DNA of 64,000 nt from positions 16,745 to 80,744 of the forward strand of contig JBATKF010000505.1 in NCBI GenBank assembly GCA_049669185.1, given 5' to 3'. Each line of letters opens with the position of its first letter. The stretch's first letter is position 1. The stretch comes from Thiosocius sp049669185. GTDB lineage: Bacteria; Pseudomonadota; Gammaproteobacteria; Chromatiales; Chromatiaceae. The translations under genes were made by a program, and so were the position numbers. This document shows positions 25,863-36,272 of the stretch, in pieces. The notes beneath the pieces were generated by a model. The model was not told where the DNA came from and ran no database searches. It saw nothing but the letters and a program-made list of their open reading frames with translations.

Positions 25863-25877
25863 GTTACTTTTAGTAAC
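25863..25877. promoter_or_regulatory. GTTAC-N5-GTAAC palindrome upstream of the kinase operon
   Basis: GTTAC-TTTTA-GTAAC, a perfect 5+5 dyad in the intergenic region between the leftward channel unit and the rightward kinase/regulator operon. The same dyad occurs at 30477-30491 before the symporter genes. CbrB of Pseudomonas is reported to use TGTTAC-like half-sites, and the regulator encoded at 29028 is CbrB-like. A shared operator is inferred. Confidence 0.5.
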
Positions 25878-25902
25878 ACAATGGTACTGCTAGGCTCTCG
25901 AT

Positions 25903-26100
25903 ATGCTCCCACCGCGATTTCCGATCAGTAAAGAACTCGCCGTCATCCTCGGCGCGCTGCTTCTGCTGTTCTTCGTCAGTCCGGTGGCCGGCTGGTGGGC
26001 AACCCCGGCCATCGGTTGGACGACACCCTATCTGTTGTGGCTGCTGGTGATTATCGGGGCGGCGTTGATCCACCGGCGGGACGACTCTGATGGGTCATGA
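25903..26100 (+). CDS. small membrane protein preceding the sensor kinase
   Basis: A 65-residue protein with two hydrophobic helices (about 12-30 and 42-56) and a charged tail (HRRDDSDGS). Its 3' end overlaps the start of the sensor kinase gene by 11 bases, so the two are translationally coupled. I know of similar small genes before SSF-type kinases in gammaproteobacteria; the role is not established, but an accessory subunit of the SSF sensor domain is plausible. Confidence 0.7.
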   Translation: MLPPRFPISKELAVILGALLLLFFVSPVAGWWATPAIGWTTPYLLWLLVIIGAALIHRRDDSDGS

Positions 26101-29050
26101 ACTGGCGACACTGTTCACCACCGGTTTCGCGTACCTCGTGGTGTTGTTCCTGCTTGCCTATGCTACCGATCGCGGTCTCATCCCGGCGCGTGTCGCCTCG
26201 CATCCGTTGACCTATACGCTGTCGATCGGCGTCTATGCAACCTCCTGGACCTACTATGGCAGCGTCGGCTTTGCCGCCCACAATGGCCTGTTGTTCCTGA
26301 CGATCTACATCGGCGCGACCCTCACCTTCGTATTGAGCCCGATCCTGCTGCGTCCGATCCTCCGTCTCAGCCGAGAGTACCAGCTGACTTCGCTGGCGGA
26401 CCTGTTGGCGTTTCGCTATCGCAGCCAGGCGGCCGGAGTGCTGGTGACGCTGTTCATGTTGGTCGGTATCGTCCCCTATATCGCGCTGCAGGTTCAGGCG
26501 GTGACCGAGTCGCTGCGTGTGCTCAGCAACGAGGTGCCCTCCAACATCATCGCGCTGGTCTTCTGCGCCACCCTGATATTGTTCGGTGTGCTGTTCGGCA
26601 CGCGGCATATTTCGCCCCGCGAGAAGCACCGTGGCCTTGTCGTCGCCATCGCTTTCGAATCATTGATAAAGCTGTTGGTGCTGCTGCTGATCGGCGGTTA
26701 TGCGCTGTTCGGGCTGTTCGACGGGCCGCAGGGACTCGAGCAATGGCTGGACGTACACCCAGAGGCGCTCGAGGCACTCTATCGCCCTGTCAACGAGAGC
26801 CCCTGGGCCGCATTGGTCTTCCTGTCGTTCGCTGCGGCCTTCCTGCTGCCGCGCCAGTTCCACATGCTGTTTGCCGAGAACCTGGACCCACGGGGTCTGC
26901 GCACCGCAACCTGGGCCATGCCGTTATTCCTGCTGCTGCTCAACATCTCGATTCCGGTCATCCTCTGGGCCGGGCAGCGCCTCGAACTCGGCATTAATCC
27001 CGATTACTACTTGCTCGGCATCACGCTGAGCAACGGCCCTTCCTGGCTGTCGCTGTTGGCCTTCATCGGCGGCCTGTCGGCCGCCAGTGCAATGGTCATC
27101 GTCACCAGCATCTCGCTGGCCTCGATGAGCCTGAACCATCTGCTGCTACCCGCCAGCTATCCCGACCCGGCGATGAATCTCTACCGTTGGATACTTTGGG
27201 GGCGCCGGCTGATGATCGGCCTGATCATCATGGCCGGCTATGGCTTCTACACCGGACTGGAGCACAGCCAGGGTCTGGTCGAACTCGGCCTGATCTCATT
27301 CGTCGCCGTCGCACAGTTCCTGCCTGGTATCGCGGGGCTGCTGTATTGGCGGCGCGCGACCCGCAGCGGCTTCATCAGCGGCCTGCTCGGCGGCATCGTC
27401 GTATGGTCGCTGCTGCTGGTGGCGCCGCTGTTGTTCCGCTCGGGAATCCTGATCACCGACCTGGGCGTGCCGGATCTGATCACCGCCAGCGGGATGAACA
27501 AATGGGCCTTCGCGACCTTCGCGACCCTCACGGTGAACGGCGGCCTTTTCGTGTTGATCTCGCTGCTGACGCGCCAGTCACCGGGTGAGCTGGAGGCGGC
27601 GCGTGCCTGCTGCGCCGAGACCATGATGCCGCTGGCGGGTGTGGTAGCCGCCGGGTCGACCGCCGAGTTCCGCGCCGGCCTGGCCGAAACGCTGGGCCAG
27701 GAGATGGCCGATCGCGAGGTCGATCAGGCGCTCAGCGACCTTGGCCTGGGGCCCAACGAGCGCCGTACCGCCGAGCTGCGTCGCCTGCGTGAACGCATCG
27801 AGCGCAACCTCTCGGGTCTGCTCGGGCCGCAGCTCGCCCATGTGATTGTGAACCGCCGCCTCGAACTCGATCCCGTCGCCAAGATCGCGCTGGCGGATTC
27901 GATGCGCTATGTCGAAGAGCGTCTCGAGGCCTCTCGCTCCCAGCTGCAGGGTCTCGGCGTCGAACTGGACAACCTGCGGCGCCTGCATCGACAGATCCTG
28001 CAGGACCTGCCGCTGGGTGTCTGCGCCATCGACAACCAGGGCAAGATCGTGCTGTGGAACCTCGCACTCGAAACGATGAGCGGCGTCGAGGCACAGCAGT
28101 TGATCGGCACCGGCCTCAACGACCTGCCACGCCCCTGGGACGGCCTGCTGGGTGGGTTCGCCCGTTCCAACCAGGCCCACACCTATCGTATGGAACTGCC
28201 TGTGGCCGGCAAACCACGCTGGTACAACCTGCACAAGGCGGCCTATGCCGACCCGGTAATCGAGGGCGCCGGACCCTCCCGACCGGGCGTGGTCATGCTG
28301 GTCGAGGACCTTACCGACCTTGGCAACCTCGAGGCCGAGCTGGCGCACAGCGACCGTCTCGCCTCGGTCGGCCGGTTGGCGGCGGGGGTCGCTCACGAGA
28401 TCGGCAACCCGGTCACCGGCATCGCCTCGCTGGCGCAGAACCTGCGCCACGAAGTCGACCCCGACATTGTGCGACAGAGCGTCGAGGACATCATCGACCA
28501 GACCCGGCGCATCTCCAGCATCCTCGGCACCCTGAAGAGTTTCAGTCGCGGCAGTCGACACCTGCAGCAGCGCGAGACCTTCCCGCTGAGCGAGGCCGTG
28601 GAACAGGCCGTTCACCTGCTACGGCTCACGCACAAACACGACGGCATCCGATTCGAGGCCAGCTGTCCCAAAGGGATCAGTATGACCGGCAACCGGCAAC
28701 AGCTGTCGCAGGTGCTGGTCAATCTGCTGAGCAATGCCGCCGACGCCTCGAAACCCGGCGATCGCGTGGATCTGCTGGCGCGCGGGGGCGGTGATGAAGC
28801 GATTATCGAGGTAATGGACCAGGGGCAAGGCATACCCGAGGAGATTCAAGAGAGCATCTTCGAGCCGTTCTACACCACCAAGCCGACCGGCCAGGGCACC
28901 GGGCTCGGCCTGTCGCTCGCATACAAGATTATCGAAGACCACAACGGCACCCTGACCATCGATTCGCAGCCCGGATTCGGCACGCGTGTGGTGGTCACCC
29001 TGCCGCTGCAGGAGAACGAAAGACCCTATGCACCAGCTGCTCATCATTGA
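26090..29050 (+). CDS. sodium/solute-symporter-fused histidine kinase (CbrA/CrbS-like)
   Basis: A 986-residue sensor. Residues about 1-500 form an SSF transporter domain with about 13 membrane helices. A linker coiled region (about 545-650), a PAS domain (about 655-760), a HisKA domain with H769 (AAGVAHEIGNPVTG) and a HATPase domain follow, the last with LLSNAADAS, DQGQGIPE and GTGLGLSLAYKI. Such proteins sense a solute at the membrane and phosphorylate a partner regulator; CbrA binds histidine and CrbS controls acetate use. The gene overlaps its neighbours on both sides, including the response regulator gene by 23 bases. The symporter genes downstream suggest a carboxylate such as acetate as signal, which is inference. 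Confidence 0.9.
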   Translation: MGHELATLFTTGFAYLVVLFLLAYATDRGLIPARVASHPLTYTLSIGVYATSWTYYGSVGFAAHNGLLFLTIYIGATLTFVLSPILLRPILRLSREYQLTSLADLLAFRYRSQAAGVLVTLFMLVGIVPYIALQVQAVTESLRVLSNEVPSNIIALVFCATLILFGVLFGTRHISPREKHRGLVVAIAFESLIKLLVLLLIGGYALFGLFDGPQGLEQWLDVHPEALEALYRPVNESPWAALVFLSFAAAFLLPRQFHMLFAENLDPRGLRTATWAMPLFLLLLNISIPVILWAGQRLELGINPDYYLLGITLSNGPSWLSLLAFIGGLSAASAMVIVTSISLASMSLNHLLLPASYPDPAMNLYRWILWGRRLMIGLIIMAGYGFYTGLEHSQGLVELGLISFVAVAQFLPGIAGLLYWRRATRSGFISGLLGGIVVWSLLLVAPLLFRSGILITDLGVPDLITASGMNKWAFATFATLTVNGGLFVLISLLTRQSPGELEAARACCAETMMPLAGVVAAGSTAEFRAGLAETLGQEMADREVDQALSDLGLGPNERRTAELRRLRERIERNLSGLLGPQLAHVIVNRRLELDPVAKIALADSMRYVEERLEASRSQLQGLGVELDNLRRLHRQILQDLPLGVCAIDNQGKIVLWNLALETMSGVEAQQLIGTGLNDLPRPWDGLLGGFARSNQAHTYRMELPVAGKPRWYNLHKAAYADPVIEGAGPSRPGVVMLVEDLTDLGNLEAELAHSDRLASVGRLAAGVAHEIGNPVTGIASLAQNLRHEVDPDIVRQSVEDIIDQTRRISSILGTLKSFSRGSRHLQQRETFPLSEAVEQAVHLLRLTHKHDGIRFEASCPKGISMTGNRQQLSQVLVNLLSNAADASKPGDRVDLLARGGGDEAIIEVMDQGQGIPEEIQESIFEPFYTTKPTGQGTGLGLSLAYKIIEDHNGTLTIDSQPGFGTRVVVTLPLQENERPYAPAAHH

Positions 29051-30353
29051 AGACGAACCCGTCATCCGCGGCGCCCTGCGACGACTGCTGGAGCGCCACG
29101 GCCATCAGGTCAGCGAGGCGGAGTCGGTGGAGGCGGCCAGTACCGGCGATCGGCTCTCGAGCTATGACCTGATCATCACGGACTTGCGCCTGCCCGGCGA
29201 GCCCGGCAGCACCATATTGCAGCTCGCCCCCGAGGTACCGGTGATCATCATGACCAGCTACGCCAGCGTGGCCTCTGCGGTGGAGGCCATGAAGGGCGGC
29301 GCCGCAGACTACATCGCGAAACCCTTCGACCATGACGAACTCGTGATGCTGGTCGACAAGGTACTGCGCGAGAAACAGAAGGAACGCCGCGCCGCTGCAC
29401 TGCAGACCGATGTCGACCAGGCCTACCCGGTGGCCGGCATGATCGGCAAGAGTGCCGCGATGAGCGAAGTGTGTAACCGTATTCACAAGGTCGCGCCCAC
29501 CGAAGCGACGGTGCTGATCACTGGCGAATCGGGAACCGGCAAGGAGCTGGTCGCGCGTGCACTGCACAAACACAGCAAGCGCTGCGATGCCCCCTTCGTC
29601 GCCTTCAACTGTGCCGCGGTCCCTGAACAATCGATCGAGGCCGAGCTTTTCGGCCAGCACCAATCGGAGCGCTTCCGCCCGGGGCTGATGCAGATTGCCG
29701 AGGGCGGCACGCTGTTCATGGACGAGATCGGCGAACTGCCGATGGCCGCGCAGGCCCGTTTGTTGCGCATCCTACAGGGCGGTGAGCATGACGCCGACGA
29801 TGGCGGCAGCGGCCGGGCGCCCAATGTACGCATCCTCGCTGCGACGCATCGCGACTTGCGCAAACTGGTCCAGCAAAACGCGTTTCGCAGTGATCTTTAC
29901 TTCCGTCTGCGCGTGGTCGAACTGGCCCTGCCACCGTTGCGCGAGCGCGGCGACGACGTTATCGAATTGGCGGTGTTCCTGCTCGACAAGGCACGCAAAC
30001 AACTCGGCCGCCCGCCCCTGACGCTGGGTCGCGAGGCCCTCGAGGCGATTCGTCGCTACCACTGGCCGGGCAATGTTCGCGAGCTGTCGAACGCCATCGA
30101 GCGCGCGGTGATTCTATGCGAGGGAGACATCATCAACCCCGATCTGCTCGCGATCGATCACCGCGTAACCGGTGCCGGCACCGCTGCCGATCTGACCGAC
30201 AAGCTGTCGCTGGAGGAATACTTCCGGGTCTTCGTGCTCGAGCATCAGGAACGCATGACCGAGACCCAGTTGGCGCACGCACTCGGCATCAGCCGCAAGA
30301 CGCTTTGGGAACGTCGCCAGCGCTTCGGTCTGCCTCGCACCAAGAAACGCTAG
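29028..30353 (+). CDS. NtrC-type response regulator lacking the GAFTGA motif (CbrB-like)
   Basis: A 441-residue regulator. The receiver domain has phosphorylation site D52 (ITDLRLPGEPG) and K97 in AKPFD. The AAA+ domain has Walker A GESGTGKE (165-172), Walker B GGTLFMDEIGEL, and the R-finger segment PPLRERGDDV. A Fis-type helix-turn-helix closes the protein (TQLAHALGISRKTLWERRQ). Where family members read ELFG-x3-GAFTGA, this one reads ELFGQHQSERFRPGL (205-219), so loop 1, which contacts sigma-54, is gone. It therefore probably acts with another sigma factor, as reported for other enhancer-binding proteins without GAFTGA. The start at 29028 has GGAG 14 bases upstream and begins the receiver domain; the stop codon TAG is part of the repeat at 30351. 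Confidence 0.9.
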   Translation: MHQLLIIEDEPVIRGALRRLLERHGHQVSEAESVEAASTGDRLSSYDLIITDLRLPGEPGSTILQLAPEVPVIIMTSYASVASAVEAMKGGAADYIAKPFDHDELVMLVDKVLREKQKERRAAALQTDVDQAYPVAGMIGKSAAMSEVCNRIHKVAPTEATVLITGESGTGKELVARALHKHSKRCDAPFVAFNCAAVPEQSIEAELFGQHQSERFRPGLMQIAEGGTLFMDEIGELPMAAQARLLRILQGGEHDADDGGSGRAPNVRILAATHRDLRKLVQQNAFRSDLYFRLRVVELALPPLRERGDDVIELAVFLLDKARKQLGRPPLTLGREALEAIRRYHWPGNVRELSNAIERAVILCEGDIINPDLLAIDHRVTGAGTAADLTDKLSLEEYFRVFVLEHQERMTETQLAHALGISRKTLWERRQRFGLPRTKKR

Positions 30354-30420
30354 CCCGCTTGTCTCACCAGCTTCCTACTGCGGACGCCGTTATGCTGGCT
30401 TTGTGAGACACGCGGGCTGA
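30351..30420. repeat. 70-bp palindromic repeat (family C, complete hairpin)
   Basis: TAGCCCGCTTGTCTCAC (30351-30367) pairs with GTGAGACACGCGGGCTG (30403-30419), 16 matches with one mismatch. The 35-base loop contains a core, CTTCCTACTGCGGACGCC, shared with the copy at 37162-37214 and, less exactly, 44353-44402. The first three bases serve as the stop codon of the response regulator gene. It may act as a terminator in the kinase operon, but its recurrence points to a dispersed REP- or IS-end-like family. Confidence 0.65.
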
Positions 30421-30476
30421 ATCTGCGCGTCGACCTGTCCAAGAATTTCGTTTTGTTTACCGTTGGAAACAACGGC

Positions 30477-30513
30477 GTTACTAAACGTAACGTTCGTCTG
30501 CATTTTGTGTTAC
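30477..30513. promoter_or_regulatory. GTTAC-type operator cluster upstream of the symporter genes
   Basis: GTTAC-TAAAC-GTAAC (30477-30491) repeats the dyad found at 25863, and a further TGTTAC half-site lies at 30508-30513. A separate dyad, CCGTTG-GAAA-CAACGG, lies just upstream (30460-30475). The sites are 63-99 bases upstream of the candidate -35 box, a suitable distance for an activator. Binding by the adjacent CbrB-like regulator is inferred. The 475-base gap 30354-30828 otherwise holds the repeat at 30351 and the promoter below, and no gene. Confidence 0.5.
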
Positions 30514-30575
30514 AAAATTACCCCAATTAGCATGGGCAAGGGGGCCTCCCGAAGGCAATAAGTCCCTGATTCCTT

Positions 30576-30605
30576 TTGACAATTATCGATCCTGCCCGAA
30601 ACAAT
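30576..30605 (+). promoter_or_regulatory. candidate sigma-70 promoter of the symporter operon
   Basis: TTGACA (30576-30581) and AACAAT (30600-30605) are spaced by 18 bases. No TGGCAC-N5-TTGC sigma-54 promoter is seen in the gap, which agrees with a regulator that has lost its sigma-54 contact loop. The leader would be about 215 bases. Confidence 0.4.
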
Positions 30606-30828
30606 CACCCTCCTGGCAGCCTGGCTCGAGAATCAGGCAACAACCCGGTGTCGCAGACCGAAAACCTTAAATCAAATGCGGAAGACCCGCGCATAGACAG
30701 CAGCCGCGCCGAAAGTCGTAACCACGACGCCTGCACCAGGCTGGAAAGCCGACGGAATGCGACGATGCCAGGACCGGGCCTGTCGGAAAATCAAGAGAAC
30801 TAAATCGCAACCGCGGAGTGATCGAGTT

Positions 30829-31083
30829 ATGGATACAAAAGCTGCGCAGTACTGGTCAGCGAACATTCGCATTGTCACTGTCCTGCTGGTGATCTGGTTT
30901 GTCGTCTCGTACGGCTTCGGGATCATCCTTGCCGAACCCCTCAACGCCATTCGTATCGGCGGTGTCGGGCTGGGCTTCTGGTTTGCTCAACAGGGGTCGA
31001 TCTATGTCTTCATCGTCCTGATCTTCTTTTACGCTGCCCGAATGAACGCGCTTGATCGCGAGTTCGACGTGCACGAAGACTAA
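30829..31083 (+). CDS. DUF4212 small subunit of sodium/solute symporter
   Basis: An 84-residue protein with two membrane helices (about 15-37 and 47-70) and the family pattern YWSANIRI, FGIILAEPLN and GFWFAQQGSIYVF of DUF4212. These small proteins are encoded just before large SSF symporters and are thought to be needed for transport. The start at 30829 follows GCGGAG by 11 bases and matches the family start; an in-frame start 72 bases upstream adds a basic leader without homology. The large symporter gene begins 12 bases later. Confidence 0.9.
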   Translation: MDTKAAQYWSANIRIVTVLLVIWFVVSYGFGIILAEPLNAIRIGGVGLGFWFAQQGSIYVFIVLIFFYAARMNALDREFDVHED

Positions 31084-31095
31084 GAGGCAAGTTAA

Positions 31096-32886
<1,791 letters not shown>

Positions 32887-32913
32887 TAAGAATCCCTGTT
32901 AGTTCGGAATTGA

Positions 32914-32940
32914 CCCCGCCCTCCGGCGGGGTTTTTTATT
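32914..32940 (+). terminator. Rho-independent terminator after the symporter gene
   Basis: CCCCGCC-CTCC-GGCGGGG (32914-32931) is followed by TTTTTTATT (32932-32940), 27 bases after the stop codon. It is a textbook stem and T-run. Confidence 0.9.
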
Positions 32941-33040
32941 GCAGGTGGGGGCATGCCCGAAACCAATCCGTCAGGATGCCCTAGTCCGCTTTTGCTAAGC
33001 TCGTGCCCGGGCCAAACGCCACTGTTCAGGAATTCGGAAG

Positions 33041-34897
33041 ATGGAAGTCGAACTCGTTGAGATCCGCCAGTTTCTCGAACAACGCAATCCATTCAGCTAC
33101 CTCGACAAGCAGACACTCGACGAGTTGCCGCAGGACATCGAGATCCGCTACCTGCGTCGCAGCGGGAGCTTTCCGCCTGCCGAGGGGTTTCTCTATATCG
33201 TGCGCAGCGGTGCGATAAAGATCTGCGACAAGTCTGGCGAACTGTGCGAAAAACTGGGGGAAGGCGACCTGTATAGCGTGACCTGCGAGCTGGTCGACTT
33301 TACTGAATGCAATCGCGGCGAGGCCCTCGAAGACAGCCTGCTCTACATGCTGAGCTGCGAACGGCTAAAAGCCTTGTGTCGCAGCTCCAAGACCTTCAGC
33401 GAGCATTTCTCAGCGACCGTAAAGGAGCGGCTGAAGACCGCCGTAAACGCCATACAGGGCTCGCATGACCCAACGGTTGCCGCGATGATGGTCGAGGTCG
33501 CCAGCCTCGTGCGCAGATCGCCGATCACCATCGATTCCGGCATGAGCATCCGCGAGACCGCAGCGATGATGAGCAACAAAGACGTGTCGTCGGTGATGGT
33601 CATGCAGGGCGAGAAACTTGTCGGGCTGGTAACCGACCGCGACCTGCGTAGACGGTGCGTGGCCATCGGCCTGAGCGGCGCTGAGCCGATCGATCAGATC
33701 ATGACCCCCGACCCGGTCGTCATCGAGGGGAGCACGCTGACGGCGCAGGCCTTGATGACTATGACCCGCAAACGCTTTCATCATCTGCCGGTTACTCGCG
33801 ACGGCAAGCTCATCGGCATGATCACGGCCACTGACCTGGCCAATCATCAGAGTGCGAACTCGGCCTACCTCGCAGTCGACGTGCGCAAGGCCAAGACCGT
33901 GGCTGACCTGATTGAGGTCAGCACGCGCCTGCCCAGTCTGCATCTGCGCCTCGCCAATGCCAGCGCTACCGCGCGCCATATCGGCGAGGCGGTGTCCTGT
34001 TTGACGGATTCGATCACCGGCCGCCTGCTGCAGATGGCAGAAGCGTCCCTCGGACCGCCGCCGGTCCCCTATGTGTGGTTGGCCGGTGGATCGCAGGCCC
34101 GTCGTGAGCAGAGTTCTCATTCCGATCAAGACAACGCGCTGCTGTTATCGGATGATTTCCGGCCCGAGCACGACGAATACTTCGCCGCGCTGGCCAAATT
34201 CGTCAGCGATGGCCTCGACGCGTGTGGCTTTGTGTATTGCCCGGGCGATGCCATGGCGACCAACAAGCAGTGGCGCCAGCCTCTGCGGGTATGGCAGGGC
34301 TATTTCAGCGGCTGGATAGAGCGCCCCGACCCGATGTCAATGATGCTCTCCAGCATTTTTTTCGATCTGCGTCCGGTCACGGGCAGCCTCGAGCTGTTCA
34401 CCCCCTTGCAGACCATGATCCTCGAAAAGTCGCAGCAGAATCGCATCTTTCTCGCCCATATGATGGCCAATGCAATGCAGCACCGCCCGCCGCTGGGTTT
34501 CTTTCGTCAGTTTGTGCTGGAACGCGGCGGCGAACACGACGAGACCCTGGACCTCAAGCATCGCGGCATCGTACCGATCACGGACATTGCGAGGCTGCTG
34601 GCCCTGTCTCTCGGCAACGCGCAGGTCAACACCGGCGATCGCCTACGCGCCTGTGCCGGTACCCCGGCGCTGTCGACAGACATGGCCGAAAATCTCGAGG
34701 ATGCGTTGGAATTCATTGCGTCGCTGCGTATCCAGCACCAGGCAAATCAGATCCGGCGTGGCGTAAAGGCCGATAACTATGTGCCGCCGGACCAGCTCTC
34801 CGAACTCCAACGCGAACACCTGAAGCATGCGTTCAAGGTCATCCAGTTGATGCAAGAGACCATGTCCAAGCGATTCGGTGCGGACAAGCTGGGATGA
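33041..34897 (+). CDS. cNMP-binding/CBS/DUF294 nucleotidyltransferase-like regulator
   Basis: A 618-residue protein. Domains in order: a cyclic-nucleotide-binding-like domain (about 15-125), two CBS domains (about 150-280, with GLVTDRDLRRR and GMITATDLANH), a DUF294 nucleotidyltransferase domain with GSQARREQ-SSHSDQDNALLL, the GlnD-like G-S and D-x-D signature (about 350-370), and the DUF294 C-terminal helical domain. Such proteins are commonly encoded beside ActP-type symporters, SSF kinases and the exonuclease that follows here. A regulatory nucleotidylation role is suspected but not shown. It shares ATGA-type overlap (4 bases) with the exonuclease gene. Confidence 0.88.
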   Translation: MEVELVEIRQFLEQRNPFSYLDKQTLDELPQDIEIRYLRRSGSFPPAEGFLYIVRSGAIKICDKSGELCEKLGEGDLYSVTCELVDFTECNRGEALEDSLLYMLSCERLKALCRSSKTFSEHFSATVKERLKTAVNAIQGSHDPTVAAMMVEVASLVRRSPITIDSGMSIRETAAMMSNKDVSSVMVMQGEKLVGLVTDRDLRRRCVAIGLSGAEPIDQIMTPDPVVIEGSTLTAQALMTMTRKRFHHLPVTRDGKLIGMITATDLANHQSANSAYLAVDVRKAKTVADLIEVSTRLPSLHLRLANASATARHIGEAVSCLTDSITGRLLQMAEASLGPPPVPYVWLAGGSQARREQSSHSDQDNALLLSDDFRPEHDEYFAALAKFVSDGLDACGFVYCPGDAMATNKQWRQPLRVWQGYFSGWIERPDPMSMMLSSIFFDLRPVTGSLELFTPLQTMILEKSQQNRIFLAHMMANAMQHRPPLGFFRQFVLERGGEHDETLDLKHRGIVPITDIARLLALSLGNAQVNTGDRLRACAGTPALSTDMAENLEDALEFIASLRIQHQANQIRRGVKADNYVPPDQLSELQREHLKHAFKVIQLMQETMSKRFGADKLG

Positions 34898-35595
34898 TCC
34901 CAATGCTGGCGCGCTTGCTGGGCAAGGAATATCAGCGCAAACGGGCGCTGGCGCAGGCAGCGCCGGGGCCCCTCGCCGATTACCTGGCCACGCCCTTCCC
35001 CGACAAGCGGAGCGATTGCCGCGAGTTGGAGATTGTCGCGATCGATCTGGAGACGACCGGTCTGGACCCGAGCAAGGACGACATCCTGAGTATCGGTCTG
35101 GTGCATATCGATCACTTCGCGGTCAAGCTATCCACCGCCTGGCACAGCATCGTGCGCATCGATCGCGAGATCCCTGGGGAATCGGCAGTCATCCACCACA
35201 TCACCGACGACAGGTCGGCGGCCGGCGCGCCGATCGATGCGCTGCTGCCCGAGCTGTTGCGTCGCCTGGCCGGCAGGCCCATGGTGGTGCATTATTCGCC
35301 GATCGAACAGAACTTCATCAGCGCCAGCTGCCAACGGCTGTACGGGGCGCCTTTCGTGGGGCCGATCATCGACACGCTGGAGATCGGTCAACGGGTGTTC
35401 GAGCGGCGCAATCACCTGATCCAGCCGGGAGACCTGCGCCTGTTCAACTTGCGCCCGCGCTACAACCTGCCGCAGTACAAGGCGCACAATGCGCTGAGCG
35501 ATGCCCTGGCCACCGCGGAACTCTTCCTGGCGATGGCCGACAATCTCTGCCCGGAACGCCCGTGCCCGCTGGGCCAGTTCCTGAGCAACCGTTGA
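34894..35595 (+). CDS. DnaQ-like 3'-5' exonuclease
   Basis: A 233-residue DEDD exonuclease like the epsilon subunit of DNA polymerase III. The ExoI motif AIDLETTGLDP (D and E), ExoII near VHYSPIEQNF and ExoIII KAHNALSDALATAEL (H and D) are all visible, consistent with a DEDDh nuclease. It is translationally coupled to the DUF294 gene, a pairing seen across proteobacteria in this transporter context. Whether it acts on DNA, RNA or a nucleotide signal is unknown; its coupling to a regulator rather than replication genes makes it unlikely to be the main proofreading subunit. Confidence 0.88.
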   Translation: MIPMLARLLGKEYQRKRALAQAAPGPLADYLATPFPDKRSDCRELEIVAIDLETTGLDPSKDDILSIGLVHIDHFAVKLSTAWHSIVRIDREIPGESAVIHHITDDRSAAGAPIDALLPELLRRLAGRPMVVHYSPIEQNFISASCQRLYGAPFVGPIIDTLEIGQRVFERRNHLIQPGDLRLFNLRPRYNLPQYKAHNALSDALATAELFLAMADNLCPERPCPLGQFLSNR

Positions 35596-35609
35596 CGAGC
35601 CCGAATCCG

Positions 35610-36167
35610 ATGGCCGAGAAGACACCTAATCTGCACAAGACACTGTTGATCCTGATCGTGGTCTTCCTGCCCCCGTTTTGGCTGATTTTCACCGATGAGG
35701 GATCGCGAGTCGCGGACACGACCCTGCTCTGGCTGCTGGGGGAAAAGGACATCAAGGTGGACCTGCACAAACTCGACAGCCGCTTTTCCGAGGAAGATAT
35801 CCGGAAGGTCTATAGCGAGAACGAATGGCAGTGTGGAGCGCAGTCCACTCCCTTCGGCGACCAGCTGTGTGCGGCCCGGATCGGGACCTTTAATGGCTAT
35901 CCCTCACAGGCCATTACCTTCTACTTCAAAGAGGGCCGGGTCAGTGCCCTCAAATTGATCTATCGCGATCAGTACCATCAGCAGATCCTGGGCTTCAACA
36001 TCGCGCAGTTCGGACAGCCGAGCAATGTGGCGGCGGCCATCGCCGATGGCCCGGACGCCGACGAGGTGCTGGAATGGAACCTCGAACACGGCGTAATGGT
36101 GATGAAAAAGACGCTGGGCAAAAGCGATGAGCCCGCCCTGCTTTGGATGGCATCCGGCGATTCATGA
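35610..36167 (+). CDS. membrane-anchored protein of unknown function
   Basis: A 185-residue protein with one N-terminal membrane helix (about 9-26, TLLILIVVFLPPFWLIF) and a soluble, probably periplasmic part with two cysteines (EWQCGA, QLCAAR) that may pair. I do not recognise the family. It starts 14 bases after the exonuclease gene, so it may belong to the same transcript. The ATG at 35610 was chosen because the helix begins soon after; the frame stays open upstream inside the exonuclease gene, which is a shadow. Confidence 0.65.
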   Translation: MAEKTPNLHKTLLILIVVFLPPFWLIFTDEGSRVADTTLLWLLGEKDIKVDLHKLDSRFSEEDIRKVYSENEWQCGAQSTPFGDQLCAARIGTFNGYPSQAITFYFKEGRVSALKLIYRDQYHQQILGFNIAQFGQPSNVAAAIADGPDADEVLEWNLEHGVMVMKKTLGKSDEPALLWMASGDS

Positions 36168-36272
36168 TTTCTGGCGGTTTGCCCTGGAGATTCCCGGTCC
36201 TTTGAGGGGCTTCTCCGTCGCCAGGGCCATCGATACTCTCGCGACATGAAAATCAAGCGGAGCGCGAAAACC

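Noticed and set aside
27578..28615. A 345-codon leftward frame inside the sensor kinase gene
   Set aside because: Antisense of the kinase PAS and HisKA region; no domain features.
35128..35625. A 165-codon leftward frame opposite the DnaQ-like exonuclease
   Set aside because: Shadow; the rightward frame has all three exonuclease motifs.
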